Part shown: piece by piece, positions 44,122 to 52,937 of the stretch | How the letters are laid out: each line of letters opens with the position of its first letter | Numbering within the stretch: position 1 is the first letter of the stretch | Assembly (NCBI RefSeq): GCF_020733705.1 | Contig: NZ_JAJFZM010000006.1 | Location: 62,001-126,000, forward strand | DNA: 64,000 nucleotides | DNA from: Nocardia australiensis | Lineage (GTDB): Bacteria > Actinomycetota > Actinomycetes > Mycobacteriales > Mycobacteriaceae | Direction of reading: 5' to 3' | Notes under the pieces: model-generated | The model's database searches: none | What the model saw: the letters and a program-made list of their open reading frames with translations, nothing else | What the model was told of the DNA's origin: nothing | Position numbers and translations under genes: made by a program

Positions 44122-44715
44122 CTACGCCTCTTTCCATGCCTCGGATAGCAGCGCCCTGGTCTCCCGCAACAGCTGCGGCATTACCTTCACCCCGCCGACG
44201 ACAGTGATGAAGTTCGCGTCACCACCCCAGCGCGGCACGATGTGCTGATGCAGGTGGTCGGCCAGCGAACCACCCGCCACACCACCGAGATTCAGGCCGA
44301 CGTTGAAACCGGCGGGCTGCGAGACCCGCTTCATCACCCGAATCGCCTGCTGGGTGAAGGCCATCAACTCGGCGCTCTCCGCCGGCGTGAGATCTTCGAG
44401 GTTGGCCACCTTGCGGTAGGGCACCACCATCATGTGACCGGGGTTGTACGGATACAGATTCAGCACCGCGTAGACAACCTCGCCCCGCGCGATCACCAGG
44501 CCGTCCTCGTCCGACATCTTCGGGATATCGGTAAACGGATGTCCGGTCGCGTCTTTCGGGGTCGCGGTGGCCGCCTCGGCGATATAGGACATCCGATACG
44601 GCGTCCACAACCGCTGTAACCGGTCCGGCTCACCGGCCCCGGTATCCACGATGCTCCCCTGCTCGTCCGGCCCCGCGGAATCCGCGAGCCCATCCGGCAC
44701 CGTGCGGTCACTCAT
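44122..44715 (-). CDS. HIT family nucleotide hydrolase/phosphorylase
   Basis: A 197-residue histidine-triad protein, equivalent to M. tuberculosis Rv2613c, reported as a diadenosine tetraphosphate phosphorylase. The triad is HLHQHIVPRW and the nucleotide region includes LNLYPYNPGHMMVVPYRKV. The ATG at 44715 overlaps the stop of mini-ORF 3 as ATGA. The last residues (WKEA, stop) are followed at once by mini-ORF 4. Its location between thrS, a source of diadenosine nucleotides, and the PIM genes is conserved. Confidence 0.93.
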   Translation of the reverse strand: MSDRTVPDGLADSAGPDEQGSIVDTGAGEPDRLQRLWTPYRMSYIAEAATATPKDATGHPFTDIPKMSDEDGLVIARGEVVYAVLNLYPYNPGHMMVVPYRKVANLEDLTPAESAELMAFTQQAIRVMKRVSQPAGFNVGLNLGGVAGGSLADHLHQHIVPRWGGDANFITVVGGVKVMPQLLRETRALLSEAWKEA

Positions 44716-44774
44716 CCCAAGCCCTTCTGTGTCACCCAGTCGGCTCCAATGAGCGCTGCGCGAAGATAGCTCAT
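44712..44774 (-). CDS. Mini-ORF 3 (20 residues), overlaps the HIT start
   Basis: From ATG 44774 it encodes MSYLRAALIGADWVTQKGLG. The first half matches mini-ORFs 1 and 2 with one codon deleted in frame; the second half is unrelated. Its TGA overlaps the HIT ATG as ATGA, and AAGGG lies upstream of that ATG. The start follows the previous stop with no gap (TAGATG). Confidence 0.5.
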   Translation of the reverse strand: MSYLRAALIGADWVTQKGLG

Positions 44775-44849
44775 CTACGCCTCCCGTGTCTTGCGGGACA
44801 CCCGCACCCGATCGGCTCCGATAAGCACAGCTGCGCGAAAGTAGCTCAT
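44775..44849 (-). CDS. Mini-ORF 2 (24 residues), repeat copy
   Basis: From ATG 44849 the frame encodes MSYFRAAVLIGADRV then RVSRKTREA and TAG. It is 72/75 identical in DNA to mini-ORF 1. The last codons, CGG GAG GCG TAG, form a GGGAGG ribosome-binding site 5 nt before the next ATG. The peptide is short, amphipathic and basic at its C-terminus. Coding is supported by frame-keeping indels among copies, not by any known family. Confidence 0.5.
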   Translation of the reverse strand: MSYFRAAVLIGADRVRVSRKTREA

Positions 44850-44924
44850 CTACGCCTCCCGTGTCTTGCGGGACACCCGCACCCGACCGGCTCCGATAAG
44901 CACAGCTGCGCGAAGATAGCTCAT
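44850..44924 (-). CDS. Mini-ORF 1 (24 residues), starts at the thrS stop
   Basis: ATG 44924 immediately follows the thrS TAG. It encodes MSYLRAAVLIGAGRV then RVSRKTREA. The preceding thrS end (AGTGAGGCGTAG) offers a weaker GTGAGG site, whereas this copy ends in GGGAGGCGTAG. Ribosomes finishing thrS could restart here without a gap. Confidence 0.5.
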   Translation of the reverse strand: MSYLRAAVLIGAGRVRVSRKTREA

Positions 44925-46982
44925 CTACGCCTCACTCGCAGCACGCACCTCGAAACCCTCCGCGGTCGGGGAGGCATTCTCCCGCTCGACAATCCACGCC
45001 TCGATGGTGGCGATCGCGTCGGCGACCGGGACCCCGTTGACCTGGGTGCCGTCGCGGAAACGGAAGCTCACCGCGCCCGCATTCACATCACGCTCACCCG
45101 CGAGCAGCATGAAGGGGATCTTCTGCGCTGTGTTATTGAAGATCTTCTTCTGCATCCGGTCGTCGCTGCGGTCCACCTGCGCGCGCACACCCGTGTCGCG
45201 CAGTAGCTCGATCACCCGATCCAAGTGCGACACAAAGGCTTCCGCGACCGGAATGCCGACCACCTGCACCGGGGACAACCAGGCGGGGAAGGCACCCGCG
45301 TAGTGCTCGGTGAGCACACCGAAGAACCGTTCGATCGAGCCGAACAACGCACGGTGAATCATCACCGGACGTTGTTTGGTGCCGTCGGAGGCGGTGTATT
45401 CGAGACCGAAGCGTTCGGGCAGGTTGAAGTCGAGCTGAATGGTCGACATCTGCCAGGTACGCCCGAGCGCATCCTTGGCCTGAACGGAGATCTTCGGGCC
45501 ATAGAACGCGGCGCCGCCCGGATCGGGCACCAGATCCAACCCGGAGGCCGACGCCACCTTCGACAGCGTCTCGGTGGCCTCCTCCCAGATCTCGTCGGAG
45601 CCGACGAACTTCTCCGGGTCCTTGGTGGACAGCTCGAGGTAGAAGTCGTCGAGGCCGTAGTCCTTCAACAGATCGAGCACGAACCGCAGGGTGCTGGTCA
45701 GCTCGGCGTGCATCTGCTCTTTGGTGCAGTAGATGTGCGCGTCGTCCTGGGTCATGCCGCGCACCCGGGTCAGGCCGTGTACCACGCCGGACTTCTCATA
45801 GCGGTAGACCGAGCCGAATTCGAACAGCCGCAACGGCAGTTCCCGGTACGACCGGCCGCGGGCCCGGAAGATCAGGTTGTGCATCGGGCAGTTCATCGGC
45901 TTGACGTAATAGTCCTGGCCGGGCTTGCGAACGGTGCCGTCCTCGTTGAGTTCGGCATCCAGGTGCATGGCGGGGAACATGCCGTCCCGGTACCAATCCA
46001 GGTGGCCCGAGACCTCGAACAGGTGGCCCTTGGTGATGTGCGGGGTGTTGACGAACTCGTAGCCCGCGGCCACGTGACGACGCCGCGAATACTCCTCGAG
46101 CTCCTTACGGATGATGCCGCCCTTGGGGTGGAACACCGGCAGGCCGGACCCGAGCTCATCGGGGAAGCTGAACAGGTCCAACTCCAGGCCGAGCTTGCGG
46201 TGGTCGCGGCGCTCGGCTTCGGCGAGCAGGTGCAGGTGCTCCTCCAGCGCCTCGCCGGATTCCCAGGCGGTGCCGTAGATGCGCTGCAGGTCCTCGCGGT
46301 TCTGGTCGCCACGCCAGTAGGCGGCGGAACTGCGGGTCAACTTGAACGCTGGAATGAACTTGGTGGTCGGGATATGCGGGCCGCGGCAAAGATCGCCCCA
46401 CACCTTTTCACCGGTGCGCGGGTCGAGATTGTCGTAGATGGTCAGCTCTTTGCCGCCGACCTCCATGACCTCCGGGTCATCGATACCCGATTTGTCGCTG
46501 ATCAGCTCGAGCTTGAACGGCTCCTTCGCCAGCTCGGTCTGCGCCTCATCGATCGCGACGACGCGGCGCGAAAAGCGCTGCGCGCCTTTGACGATCTTCT
46601 TCATCCTGGATTCCAGCTTGGCCAGATCCTCGGGCGTGAAGGGCTTGTCGACCTGGAAGTCGTAGTAGAAGCCGTCCTTGATCGGCGGGCCGATGCCGAG
46701 TTTGGCGTCCGGGAACTCCTGCTGCACGGCCTGTGCGAGTACGTGCGCGGCCGAATGCCGGATCACGCTGCGGCCGTCCTCGCTGTTGGCGGGGACCGCC
46801 TCCACCTCGATGTCAGCTTCCGGGATCCACGACAGATCTTTGAGCCCCTCGGCGTCGCGCACGACGACAATGGTGTCGGGTCCCTTCGTCGGCAGACCCG
46901 CCTCGCGCACCGCGGCACCCACCGTCGTCCCGGCCGGCACCCGGACGAGGGCGGCTGGGTTGAATGGTGCTGAGGTGGTCAC
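44925..46982 (-). CDS. thrS: Threonine-tRNA ligase
   Basis: A 685-residue class II aminoacyl-tRNA synthetase. It has the N-terminal TGS domain, the editing/second domain with HSAAHVLAQAVQQEFPDAKLGIGPPIKDGFYYDF, the catalytic core (motif 2 near FEFGSVYRYEKSGVVHGLTRVRG split by its loop, motif 3 near HRALFGSIERFFG) and a C-terminal anticodon-binding domain. Zinc ligands are in MNCPMHNLIF and the following His residues. GTG at 46982 was chosen for AAGGAG nine nt upstream. It ends directly against mini-ORF 1, so it begins the coupled thrS-HIT-pgsA-PIM relay. Confidence 0.97.
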   Translation of the reverse strand: MTTSAPFNPAALVRVPAGTTVGAAVREAGLPTKGPDTIVVVRDAEGLKDLSWIPEADIEVEAVPANSEDGRSVIRHSAAHVLAQAVQQEFPDAKLGIGPPIKDGFYYDFQVDKPFTPEDLAKLESRMKKIVKGAQRFSRRVVAIDEAQTELAKEPFKLELISDKSGIDDPEVMEVGGKELTIYDNLDPRTGEKVWGDLCRGPHIPTTKFIPAFKLTRSSAAYWRGDQNREDLQRIYGTAWESGEALEEHLHLLAEAERRDHRKLGLELDLFSFPDELGSGLPVFHPKGGIIRKELEEYSRRRHVAAGYEFVNTPHITKGHLFEVSGHLDWYRDGMFPAMHLDAELNEDGTVRKPGQDYYVKPMNCPMHNLIFRARGRSYRELPLRLFEFGSVYRYEKSGVVHGLTRVRGMTQDDAHIYCTKEQMHAELTSTLRFVLDLLKDYGLDDFYLELSTKDPEKFVGSDEIWEEATETLSKVASASGLDLVPDPGGAAFYGPKISVQAKDALGRTWQMSTIQLDFNLPERFGLEYTASDGTKQRPVMIHRALFGSIERFFGVLTEHYAGAFPAWLSPVQVVGIPVAEAFVSHLDRVIELLRDTGVRAQVDRSDDRMQKKIFNNTAQKIPFMLLAGERDVNAGAVSFRFRDGTQVNGVPVADAIATIEAWIVERENASPTAEGFEVRAASEA

Positions 46983-47139
46983 GGCGAGGGACTCCTTGGA
47001 TTCTCGTGGCGGGTGTGTTCCCGCGCGCGACCATGCTATCGGCATCCCCGCCCCGGCCTGTGATCACCATGCGCTGATGGGCGCCGAACGCCCGCGCGCG
47101 ATCCAGACGGCAAGCGCCGATCCGGTGATCTGCGCCGAG

Positions 47140-47814
47140 TCAGCTTTCGCCGGCGAGGTTCGCGAGCATGGCTTTCCGTTCGGCGGCAGGACGCTTGGGG
47201 CAGCTGGTGCACATCTGGCAGGACGGGACCTCGAACACCAGGCAGCATGAGATGCGCCGAACGAATGTTCGTCCGCCGATCTGGACGAATCTCGGAACCG
47301 GCAGTTTGCCGCCGATCTCCTGAGCCAGTCGCGCACCCGCCTCCGGCGCGCCCGCATCGAGGGCCCGATTCCCGATGGCGTCGGCGGCGATCGCCCACAG
47401 CGCGGGCACCCCCGCCCCGGAAACTGCCGCGACCGGCGCAATCACGGCAGCCAGGGTCTCCCGCAGCGCTGTAGCGCTCGTCGAGCCCGTCGGGGTCGAG
47501 TCGGCGGCCGCCGCCGGTGTCCGCACGGGCGGCATGATGTGGACACGTTCGATACCACCGTCGCCTCGGATCTCGCAATCGAGTCGATCCAATGTTGGCT
47601 CCGGCACCGGTTCCCTATGGGCGTAGGCGCGCGCGATCTGCTCTACCAGCGCCGATGCCACCATGCACCACCACAGCGTGCCCGCGATGCGCGGTTGCGT
47701 GGTGCCCCATGCCCGACCCATCTCCGCGATCCGCGCGGCCAGCCAGTCCGGTTCGGTGAGCGTCGCGCCCGAAACGGTGCTCGGCACCCCAGGAGACTGT
47801 GTATCCGCTGCCAT
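47140..47814 (-). CDS. FhuF-like (2Fe-2S) protein
   Basis: A 224-residue protein with the C-terminal cluster motif of FhuF-type siderophore-iron reductases: RISCC, then ten residues, C-T-S-C-P (C-C-x10-C-x2-C), with one extra Cys inside the spacer. FhuF proteins reduce ferric siderophores in the cytosol. The N-terminal part (RIAGTLWWCMVASALVEQIARAY) is typical of actinobacterial members. No siderophore gene or clear iron box is adjacent. ATG at 47814. It is encoded upstream of thrS, with 157 bp between the FhuF stop and the thrS start. Confidence 0.85.
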   Translation of the reverse strand: MAADTQSPGVPSTVSGATLTEPDWLAARIAEMGRAWGTTQPRIAGTLWWCMVASALVEQIARAYAHREPVPEPTLDRLDCEIRGDGGIERVHIMPPVRTPAAAADSTPTGSTSATALRETLAAVIAPVAAVSGAGVPALWAIAADAIGNRALDAGAPEAGARLAQEIGGKLPVPRFVQIGGRTFVRRISCCLVFEVPSCQMCTSCPKRPAAERKAMLANLAGES

Positions 47815-47994
47815 TCGACTCCGATCCAGCCACCCAACATTACAAATGCTCCCGATACCTCATAGTGTCGCAGCAACCGCTGCGAAGGTAGCCGGCACGC
47901 TGCGGGATGGATCGCGCGCCGAACTTCGGCTTGCTCGCGCTGGCCTGCGGCGAGACCGAATGAGCCGAATTCGACTGTGCCCCTGCGAAGACAA

Positions 47995-48032
47995 CGCACC
48001 CGCCCGAGCGATGCGACGTTCGGGCGGGTGCG
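47995..48032 (-). terminator. Terminator hairpin after the first SulP-carbonic anhydrase gene
   Basis: Perfect 13-bp arms CGCACCCGCCCGA (47995-48007) and TCGGGCGGGTGCG (48020-48032), 12-nt loop, 10 bp after the stop. Confidence 0.8.
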
Positions 48033-48042
48033 TGTCAGCGAC

Positions 48043-50292
48043 TCAGACGAGTTCCGGTGCGGGGCGCCGGACGGTGTCGTCGATGTGGGCGATTCCGTCC
48101 ACGGTGATCTCGATGACCCGCGCGCCGGCGATATCGAAGAACAGGCCCGACACCGTCGCGCCGCGTTCCGCGACAGCAGCCCGCACTGCCGGGTGCGCCA
48201 GCAGGGTTTCCAGCTGCACGGCGACATTCACCATGCTCAACTGGTCCACCGCACTGAATCCGGCGGCCTGCGCGGCAGCGGCGACCGGATGCCCCGCATG
48301 GAAGCGCTCGAGGCTCGGGTTGGCGTGCGCGAGCCAGGGGTCGATCCCAGGCCCCGCGGAGTCTCCGGAATTCAGCGAGTGCATCGCACCGCACGAGGAG
48401 TGCCCGCAGACCACGATCGAGCCTACGTTCAGCACTTGCAGAGCGAATACCAGCGCGGCCTCCACCGATGCATCACCTGAGGCAGGCACCAGGTTGCCCA
48501 CATTGCGCACCGTGAACATGTCGCCCGGGCCGCTGTTGGTGATGACGTTCGGCATCACCCGTGAGTCCGCGCAGGTCAGGAAGAAGGTATCCGGATCCTG
48601 ACGATCGCGCAGATCATCGAGGTGCGGACCAACCACCTGTGCGGGCCGACGGTGGTGAGCCGCGATGCCCGAGGTCATCGAGTCGGCTGCGTTGTCACCC
48701 CCGCGCCACGGGCCGAAGATCTCCTCGGCCACCGCTCGGCCGAAGCCGCGCGCGGGCGGGCCCGCTGTGGCGTGGGCCATGCGCGCGCTGCCTATCTCCA
48801 CGAAATCGACAGTGCCACCGCCACTTTCCTGATGTCGCGCCCACTCGTCGATGGCCTCGAAGGCGGCATGGTCGAGGAAGTCCACCGTCATTTCGACGGT
48901 GACGTCGAGACCAGCCGGCACCTTCACGAACTCCGCCGACAGCTTGGGCAGCGCGAGGAATGTGCAGGATCCGTCGATTGTGATCACCCACCGGTCGAGG
49001 CCCGGAATCGGCTCGGCCACGACGGCAACCCTGACCACCCGCCACAGCAGCAGCCCGAAGGCCAGGGCGAGGCCGATGATCACGCCTTCCAGCAGGTTCC
49101 CGAAGACCACTCCGACCACGGTCACGGCGTAGATCAGCAGGTCGCCGGTGCGCCGCGCCATCTTGATGTGCGCAAGTTTCACCAGCTGTATACCGATGAC
49201 GATCAGCAGCCCGGCCAGCGCCGACTTGGGTATCTGCTGTATCAGCCCGACCAAAGCGACCGAGAAGACCAGAATCCAGAATCCGTGCAGCACCGTCGAA
49301 GCACGGGTACGCGCGCCGGCTTGGACGTTGGTGGCGCTACGAACGATCACGCCGGTGATCGGCAGACCGCCGATCAGGCCGGAGATGACGTTGGCCGAAC
49401 CCTGACCGATGAGCTCCCTGTCGAAGTTGGTCCGCGACCCGCTATGCATCTTGTCCACCGCCACCGCCGAGAGCAGGCTCTCGACGCTCGCGATGAGTGC
49501 CACGGTGAGGACCATCATCGCCACGGCCGACCAGTTGCCGCTCGGCATCTGTGGCAGGCCGATCGCGTCGAACATCGAGCCGTTCAACACGATTCGCTCC
49601 GCACCGGTCGGCAAAACCAGCGACAGCACCGTGCCGGTGAACACCGCGACCAGCGGTCCGGGGACCGCGCGCAGCTTGGCGGGCACATAGCGCCAGCCGA
49701 GCATGATCGCGATGACCACGGCGCCGATGAATGCGTCACCGCCGTGTACCGACATCAGCTGCGAAGGCAGCTCGGAAATGTTGTTCCACGCCGAGCTGTG
49801 CGAGGACCCGCCGAGCAGCACGTGAATCTGTTGCAAGGCGATGGTGATGCCGATGCCGGCGAGCATCGCGTGCACGACCACCGGCGCGACGGCAAGCGCG
49901 GCCCGCGCGATGCGACTGAGCCCGAACAGAATCTGCAGCACTCCGGCCGCGACAACAATGAAAGTAGTGATACGCCAACCGAATTGGTTGATCGATTCGG
50001 CGACGACTACGGTGAGGCCCGCTGCGGGCCCGCTCACCTGCAGCGGCGAGCCGCCGAGGGTGCCCGCGACGACACCGCCGATAACGGCAGCGATGAGCCC
50101 CGCAGCGACGGGTGCCCCGGAGGCGACCGCGATACCGAGCGACAGCGGCAGCGCGACCAGAAAGACCACGATCGATGCGGGTAGGTCATACCGGAATATC
50201 GAGGCCAAACGGTTCGACAGCGGTCCAGAATTGCGTTGGCCCGTGTCAGTGGGCGTTATTGGTGGTGCGGCTACAGCACTATCGATAGCCAT
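48043..50292 (-). CDS. SulP family transporter fused to beta-carbonic anhydrase (copy 1)
   Basis: A 749-residue fusion. The first ~480 residues form a SulP/SLC26 anion transporter with ten or more membrane helices (PLSLGIAVASGAPVAAGLIA, QVSGPAAGLTVVVAES), followed by a STAS-like segment (EMTVDFLDHAAFEAIDEWA). The last ~200 are a beta-carbonic anhydrase with zinc/Asp motif CADSR and HSSC. The likely job is bicarbonate (or sulphate) uptake coupled to CO2/bicarbonate conversion at the inner face. ATG 50292 follows GAAGGAG by 7 nt. A close paralogue lies directly upstream and shares a direct-repeat element. Confidence 0.93.
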   Translation of the reverse strand: MAIDSAVAAPPITPTDTGQRNSGPLSNRLASIFRYDLPASIVVFLVALPLSLGIAVASGAPVAAGLIAAVIGGVVAGTLGGSPLQVSGPAAGLTVVVAESINQFGWRITTFIVVAAGVLQILFGLSRIARAALAVAPVVVHAMLAGIGITIALQQIHVLLGGSSHSSAWNNISELPSQLMSVHGGDAFIGAVVIAIMLGWRYVPAKLRAVPGPLVAVFTGTVLSLVLPTGAERIVLNGSMFDAIGLPQMPSGNWSAVAMMVLTVALIASVESLLSAVAVDKMHSGSRTNFDRELIGQGSANVISGLIGGLPITGVIVRSATNVQAGARTRASTVLHGFWILVFSVALVGLIQQIPKSALAGLLIVIGIQLVKLAHIKMARRTGDLLIYAVTVVGVVFGNLLEGVIIGLALAFGLLLWRVVRVAVVAEPIPGLDRWVITIDGSCTFLALPKLSAEFVKVPAGLDVTVEMTVDFLDHAAFEAIDEWARHQESGGGTVDFVEIGSARMAHATAGPPARGFGRAVAEEIFGPWRGGDNAADSMTSGIAAHHRRPAQVVGPHLDDLRDRQDPDTFFLTCADSRVMPNVITNSGPGDMFTVRNVGNLVPASGDASVEAALVFALQVLNVGSIVVCGHSSCGAMHSLNSGDSAGPGIDPWLAHANPSLERFHAGHPVAAAAQAAGFSAVDQLSMVNVAVQLETLLAHPAVRAAVAERGATVSGLFFDIAGARVIEITVDGIAHIDDTVRRPAPELV

Positions 50293-50442
50293 TGTCTTCT
50301 CCTTCGCCGACTCGGCGAGAGCGCCGAGGTCGGTTGAGCGATCAGCATGTCCAGCAGAGGGCAAGGACCGCGAACCGGCATCTCGCGGTGGAGCAGTTCC
50401 CGACACGGCGGTGGATCGAGATGTAAACCGAAATAATCCTAT

Positions 50443-50464
50443 TAGTAAAGACTTAGCAAAGACT
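50443..50464 (-). promoter_or_regulatory. Tandem 11-bp direct repeat upstream of SulP-CA copy 1
   Basis: On the minus strand AGTCTTTGCTA is followed at once by AGTCTTTACTA (one mismatch). The 11-bp period puts both on one DNA face, as for OmpR/PhoP-type regulators. It lies 151 bp before the ATG. Confidence 0.5.
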
Positions 50465-50571
50465 GAGAAATCGCTGTCAGAATGCGCCAGGATCGTTTCC
50501 ACATTCACCTAAAACCTGCGCTATATCGCACCGTTTGCCGTATTTGCGCACGTCGAAACGACTTCGACGAG

Positions 50572-52800
50572 CTAGACCGGCTCCGCCGTCCGCTTGCCCA
50601 CATCGTCGAACTCGGCGATCCCATCGACCGTCACCTCGATCACCCGCGCCGTCGCGAGATCGAAGAACAGCCCCGATACCGCGACACCGCGCTCCTCGAT
50701 CCCACGCCGGATCACGGGATGTTCGTACAGCCGTTCCAACTGCAGCGCGACATTCACCATGCCGAGCTGGTCGACCGGCCCGAATCCGGCGAATACCGCG
50801 GCATCGGCGACCGGATGACCGAGCCGGAACCGGTCCAGGCTGGGCCGCGCGTGAGCCAGCCAATCACCGAGTCCTGGCCCGGTACGCACCTCCCGGTGCA
50901 GCGCCTCCATCGCTCCGCATGAGGAGTGCCCGCACACCACTACCGCGCGCACGTCCAGCTTTTCCAGCGCATAGATCAGCGCGGCCTCCACCGATACATC
51001 GCTACCACCCGCCGGGACGAGATTGCCGACATTGCGAACGGTGAACAGATCACCCGGCCCACTGTTGGTGATGACATTCGGAACAATGCGGGCATCGGCA
51101 CAGGTCAAAAAGAACGTGTCCGCGTCAGGCCGGTTGCGCAGGCCGTCCAGATGCGGCCGCATGAGGTGCGCGTGACCGCGATGGTAGGCGGCGATGCCTG
51201 CCGCGATCGGATCCTCGCGGTTACCCGTGCGCCGCCACGGCCCGATCGCCTCGTCGATGACCTGTCGTGACCGCCCACGCTCCGGTGGACCCGCCTCGGC
51301 GGTGGCCATTCGCGCACTGCCGATCTCGACGAAATCGACTATCCCGCCGTCGGATTCGCGCTGCCGCGCCCAGCCGGTGATCAGCTCATAGGAGGCGTGG
51401 TCGATGAAGTCGACCATCATTTCGACGGTGACCTCGGCACCGGCGGGTACCTTTGCCAGTTCCGCGGTCAGCTTCGGCAGCGCGAGGAAGGTGCAGGTGC
51501 CGTCGATCGTCACCACCCAGCGCCCTATGCCGGTCACCGGGTGCGCGGTAATCGTCACCCGGACAACACGCCACAGCAACAGCGCGAAGGACAGCACCAG
51601 GCCGATCACCATGCCCTCCAACAGATTCAGGAACACCACCCCCAGCACGGTCGCCACGTACACATACAGATCACCGGTGCGCCGAGCCAGCCTGATGTGC
51701 GCGAGCTTCACCAGCTGGACACCAACCAGAATGAGCAATCCGGCCAGCGCGGCCTTGGGAATCTGCTGCACCAGCCCGGCCAGTACGACCGCGAACACCA
51801 GAACCCAGAGCCCGTGCAGCACCGTCGCGGCCCTGGTTTGCGCACCGGCATGAGCATTGGTGATGCTACGGACGATCACCGCCGCCACCGGAAGACCGCC
51901 GAGCAGGCCGGACGCCACGTTTGCCGCCCCCTGTCCGACGAGTTCACGGTCGAAGTTCGTCGTCTTGCCCGGCCGCGATTTGTCGACCGCGACCGCCGAA
52001 AGCAGGCTCTCCACGCTGGCGATCAACGCGATCGTGATCATGGTGACCATGATGGTGACCCAGCTACCGGACGGCACGGCGGGCAATCCGATCGAATCGA
52101 ACAGCGACTCGTTCAGCACGAGCCGCTCGACGTGCGTCGGCAGTACCAGCGACAAGAAGGTGGCGACGACAACGGCAACCAATGGCCCCGGCACCACCCG
52201 GACACGGCGCGGCATGAACTTCCAGGCGATCAGGATGACAATGACGACGATGCCGATGGTCAGATCGCCGCGGTGCACCGACATCAGCTGATGCGGCAGC
52301 TGGGTGAGGCTGGCCAATGGCGAGCTCAGCGAGTTGCCGCCGAGCAGCACGTGCACTTGCTGTAGCGCGATGATGACGCCGATTCCGGCAAGTAACGCGT
52401 GCACGACCACCGGGGCGATCGCCAAGGCGCCACGCGCGACCCGGGTCAGCCCTAAGAGGATCTGCAGCAATCCCGCACCCGCGGTAATCAAACAGGTGGC
52501 GGCCCAACCGAATTGGTGCACACTCTCGGCGACGACGATGGTCAGACTGGCCGTCGGACCACTCACCTGAACCGATGAGCCGCCGAGTAGCCCGGCGACC
52601 ACACCTCCGATGACGGCGGCGATGAGACCCGCGACCACCGGGGCACCGGAGGCGACCGCGACACCCAATGAAAGCGGTAGTGCGACAAGGAAAACCACGA
52701 CCGACGCAGGTAGGTCGTGACGGCCCAGAACGGCCAGGCGTTCGGATAGAGTTGCATGCGGCGACGACGTCCGTGATGCGGGATCGGTGTCGGTGGACAT
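50572..52800 (-). CDS. SulP family transporter fused to beta-carbonic anhydrase (copy 2)
   Basis: A 742-residue paralogue of copy 1 with the same order: SulP helices (PLSLGVAVASGAPVVAGLIA, QVSGPTASLTIVVAES), STAS-like segment, and carbonic anhydrase with CADAR and HSSCG. The zinc ligands are intact; the usual Ser after Asp in CADSR is Ala here. ATG 52800 is preceded by GAAGGAG. The 279 bp to copy 1 contain a full leader with its own copy of the direct repeat, so each gene probably has its own promoter after duplication. Paralogues may differ in affinity or timing. Confidence 0.93.
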   Translation of the reverse strand: MSTDTDPASRTSSPHATLSERLAVLGRHDLPASVVVFLVALPLSLGVAVASGAPVVAGLIAAVIGGVVAGLLGGSSVQVSGPTASLTIVVAESVHQFGWAATCLITAGAGLLQILLGLTRVARGALAIAPVVVHALLAGIGVIIALQQVHVLLGGNSLSSPLASLTQLPHQLMSVHRGDLTIGIVVIVILIAWKFMPRRVRVVPGPLVAVVVATFLSLVLPTHVERLVLNESLFDSIGLPAVPSGSWVTIMVTMITIALIASVESLLSAVAVDKSRPGKTTNFDRELVGQGAANVASGLLGGLPVAAVIVRSITNAHAGAQTRAATVLHGLWVLVFAVVLAGLVQQIPKAALAGLLILVGVQLVKLAHIRLARRTGDLYVYVATVLGVVFLNLLEGMVIGLVLSFALLLWRVVRVTITAHPVTGIGRWVVTIDGTCTFLALPKLTAELAKVPAGAEVTVEMMVDFIDHASYELITGWARQRESDGGIVDFVEIGSARMATAEAGPPERGRSRQVIDEAIGPWRRTGNREDPIAAGIAAYHRGHAHLMRPHLDGLRNRPDADTFFLTCADARIVPNVITNSGPGDLFTVRNVGNLVPAGGSDVSVEAALIYALEKLDVRAVVVCGHSSCGAMEALHREVRTGPGLGDWLAHARPSLDRFRLGHPVADAAVFAGFGPVDQLGMVNVALQLERLYEHPVIRRGIEERGVAVSGLFFDLATARVIEVTVDGIAEFDDVGKRTAEPV

Positions 52801-52937
52801 ATTTCTCCTTCGCCGGAGCGGCGCGAGCCGATCCGGTTCATCGGTCAAACATGTACTGGCATCGAAAGAGAGCGACAGGAAGCGCGTCGAACGTACTTCG
52901 TGGAGCGAAAGCCCGGTGACGCGAAGACCGGGATCAA

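Larger units (their letters stand above)
44712..44924 (-). repeat. Tandem 75-bp repeat array between thrS and the HIT gene
   Basis: Two full 75-bp units (44850-44924 and 44775-44849, three mismatches) and a third unit that matches for about 40 bp (44774 downward). A fourth, 66-bp, diverged copy lies across the HIT gene at 44056-44121. Each full unit holds the complementary pairs GTGTC/GACAC, TCCCG/CGGGA and GCGGG/CCCGC close together. Unit boundaries coincide exactly with stop-start junctions. Confidence 0.9.

Noticed and set aside
44712..44924. CRISPR array as an explanation of the tandem repeats.
   Set aside because: The units are contiguous 75-bp copies without unique spacers, and their borders coincide with stop-start codons.
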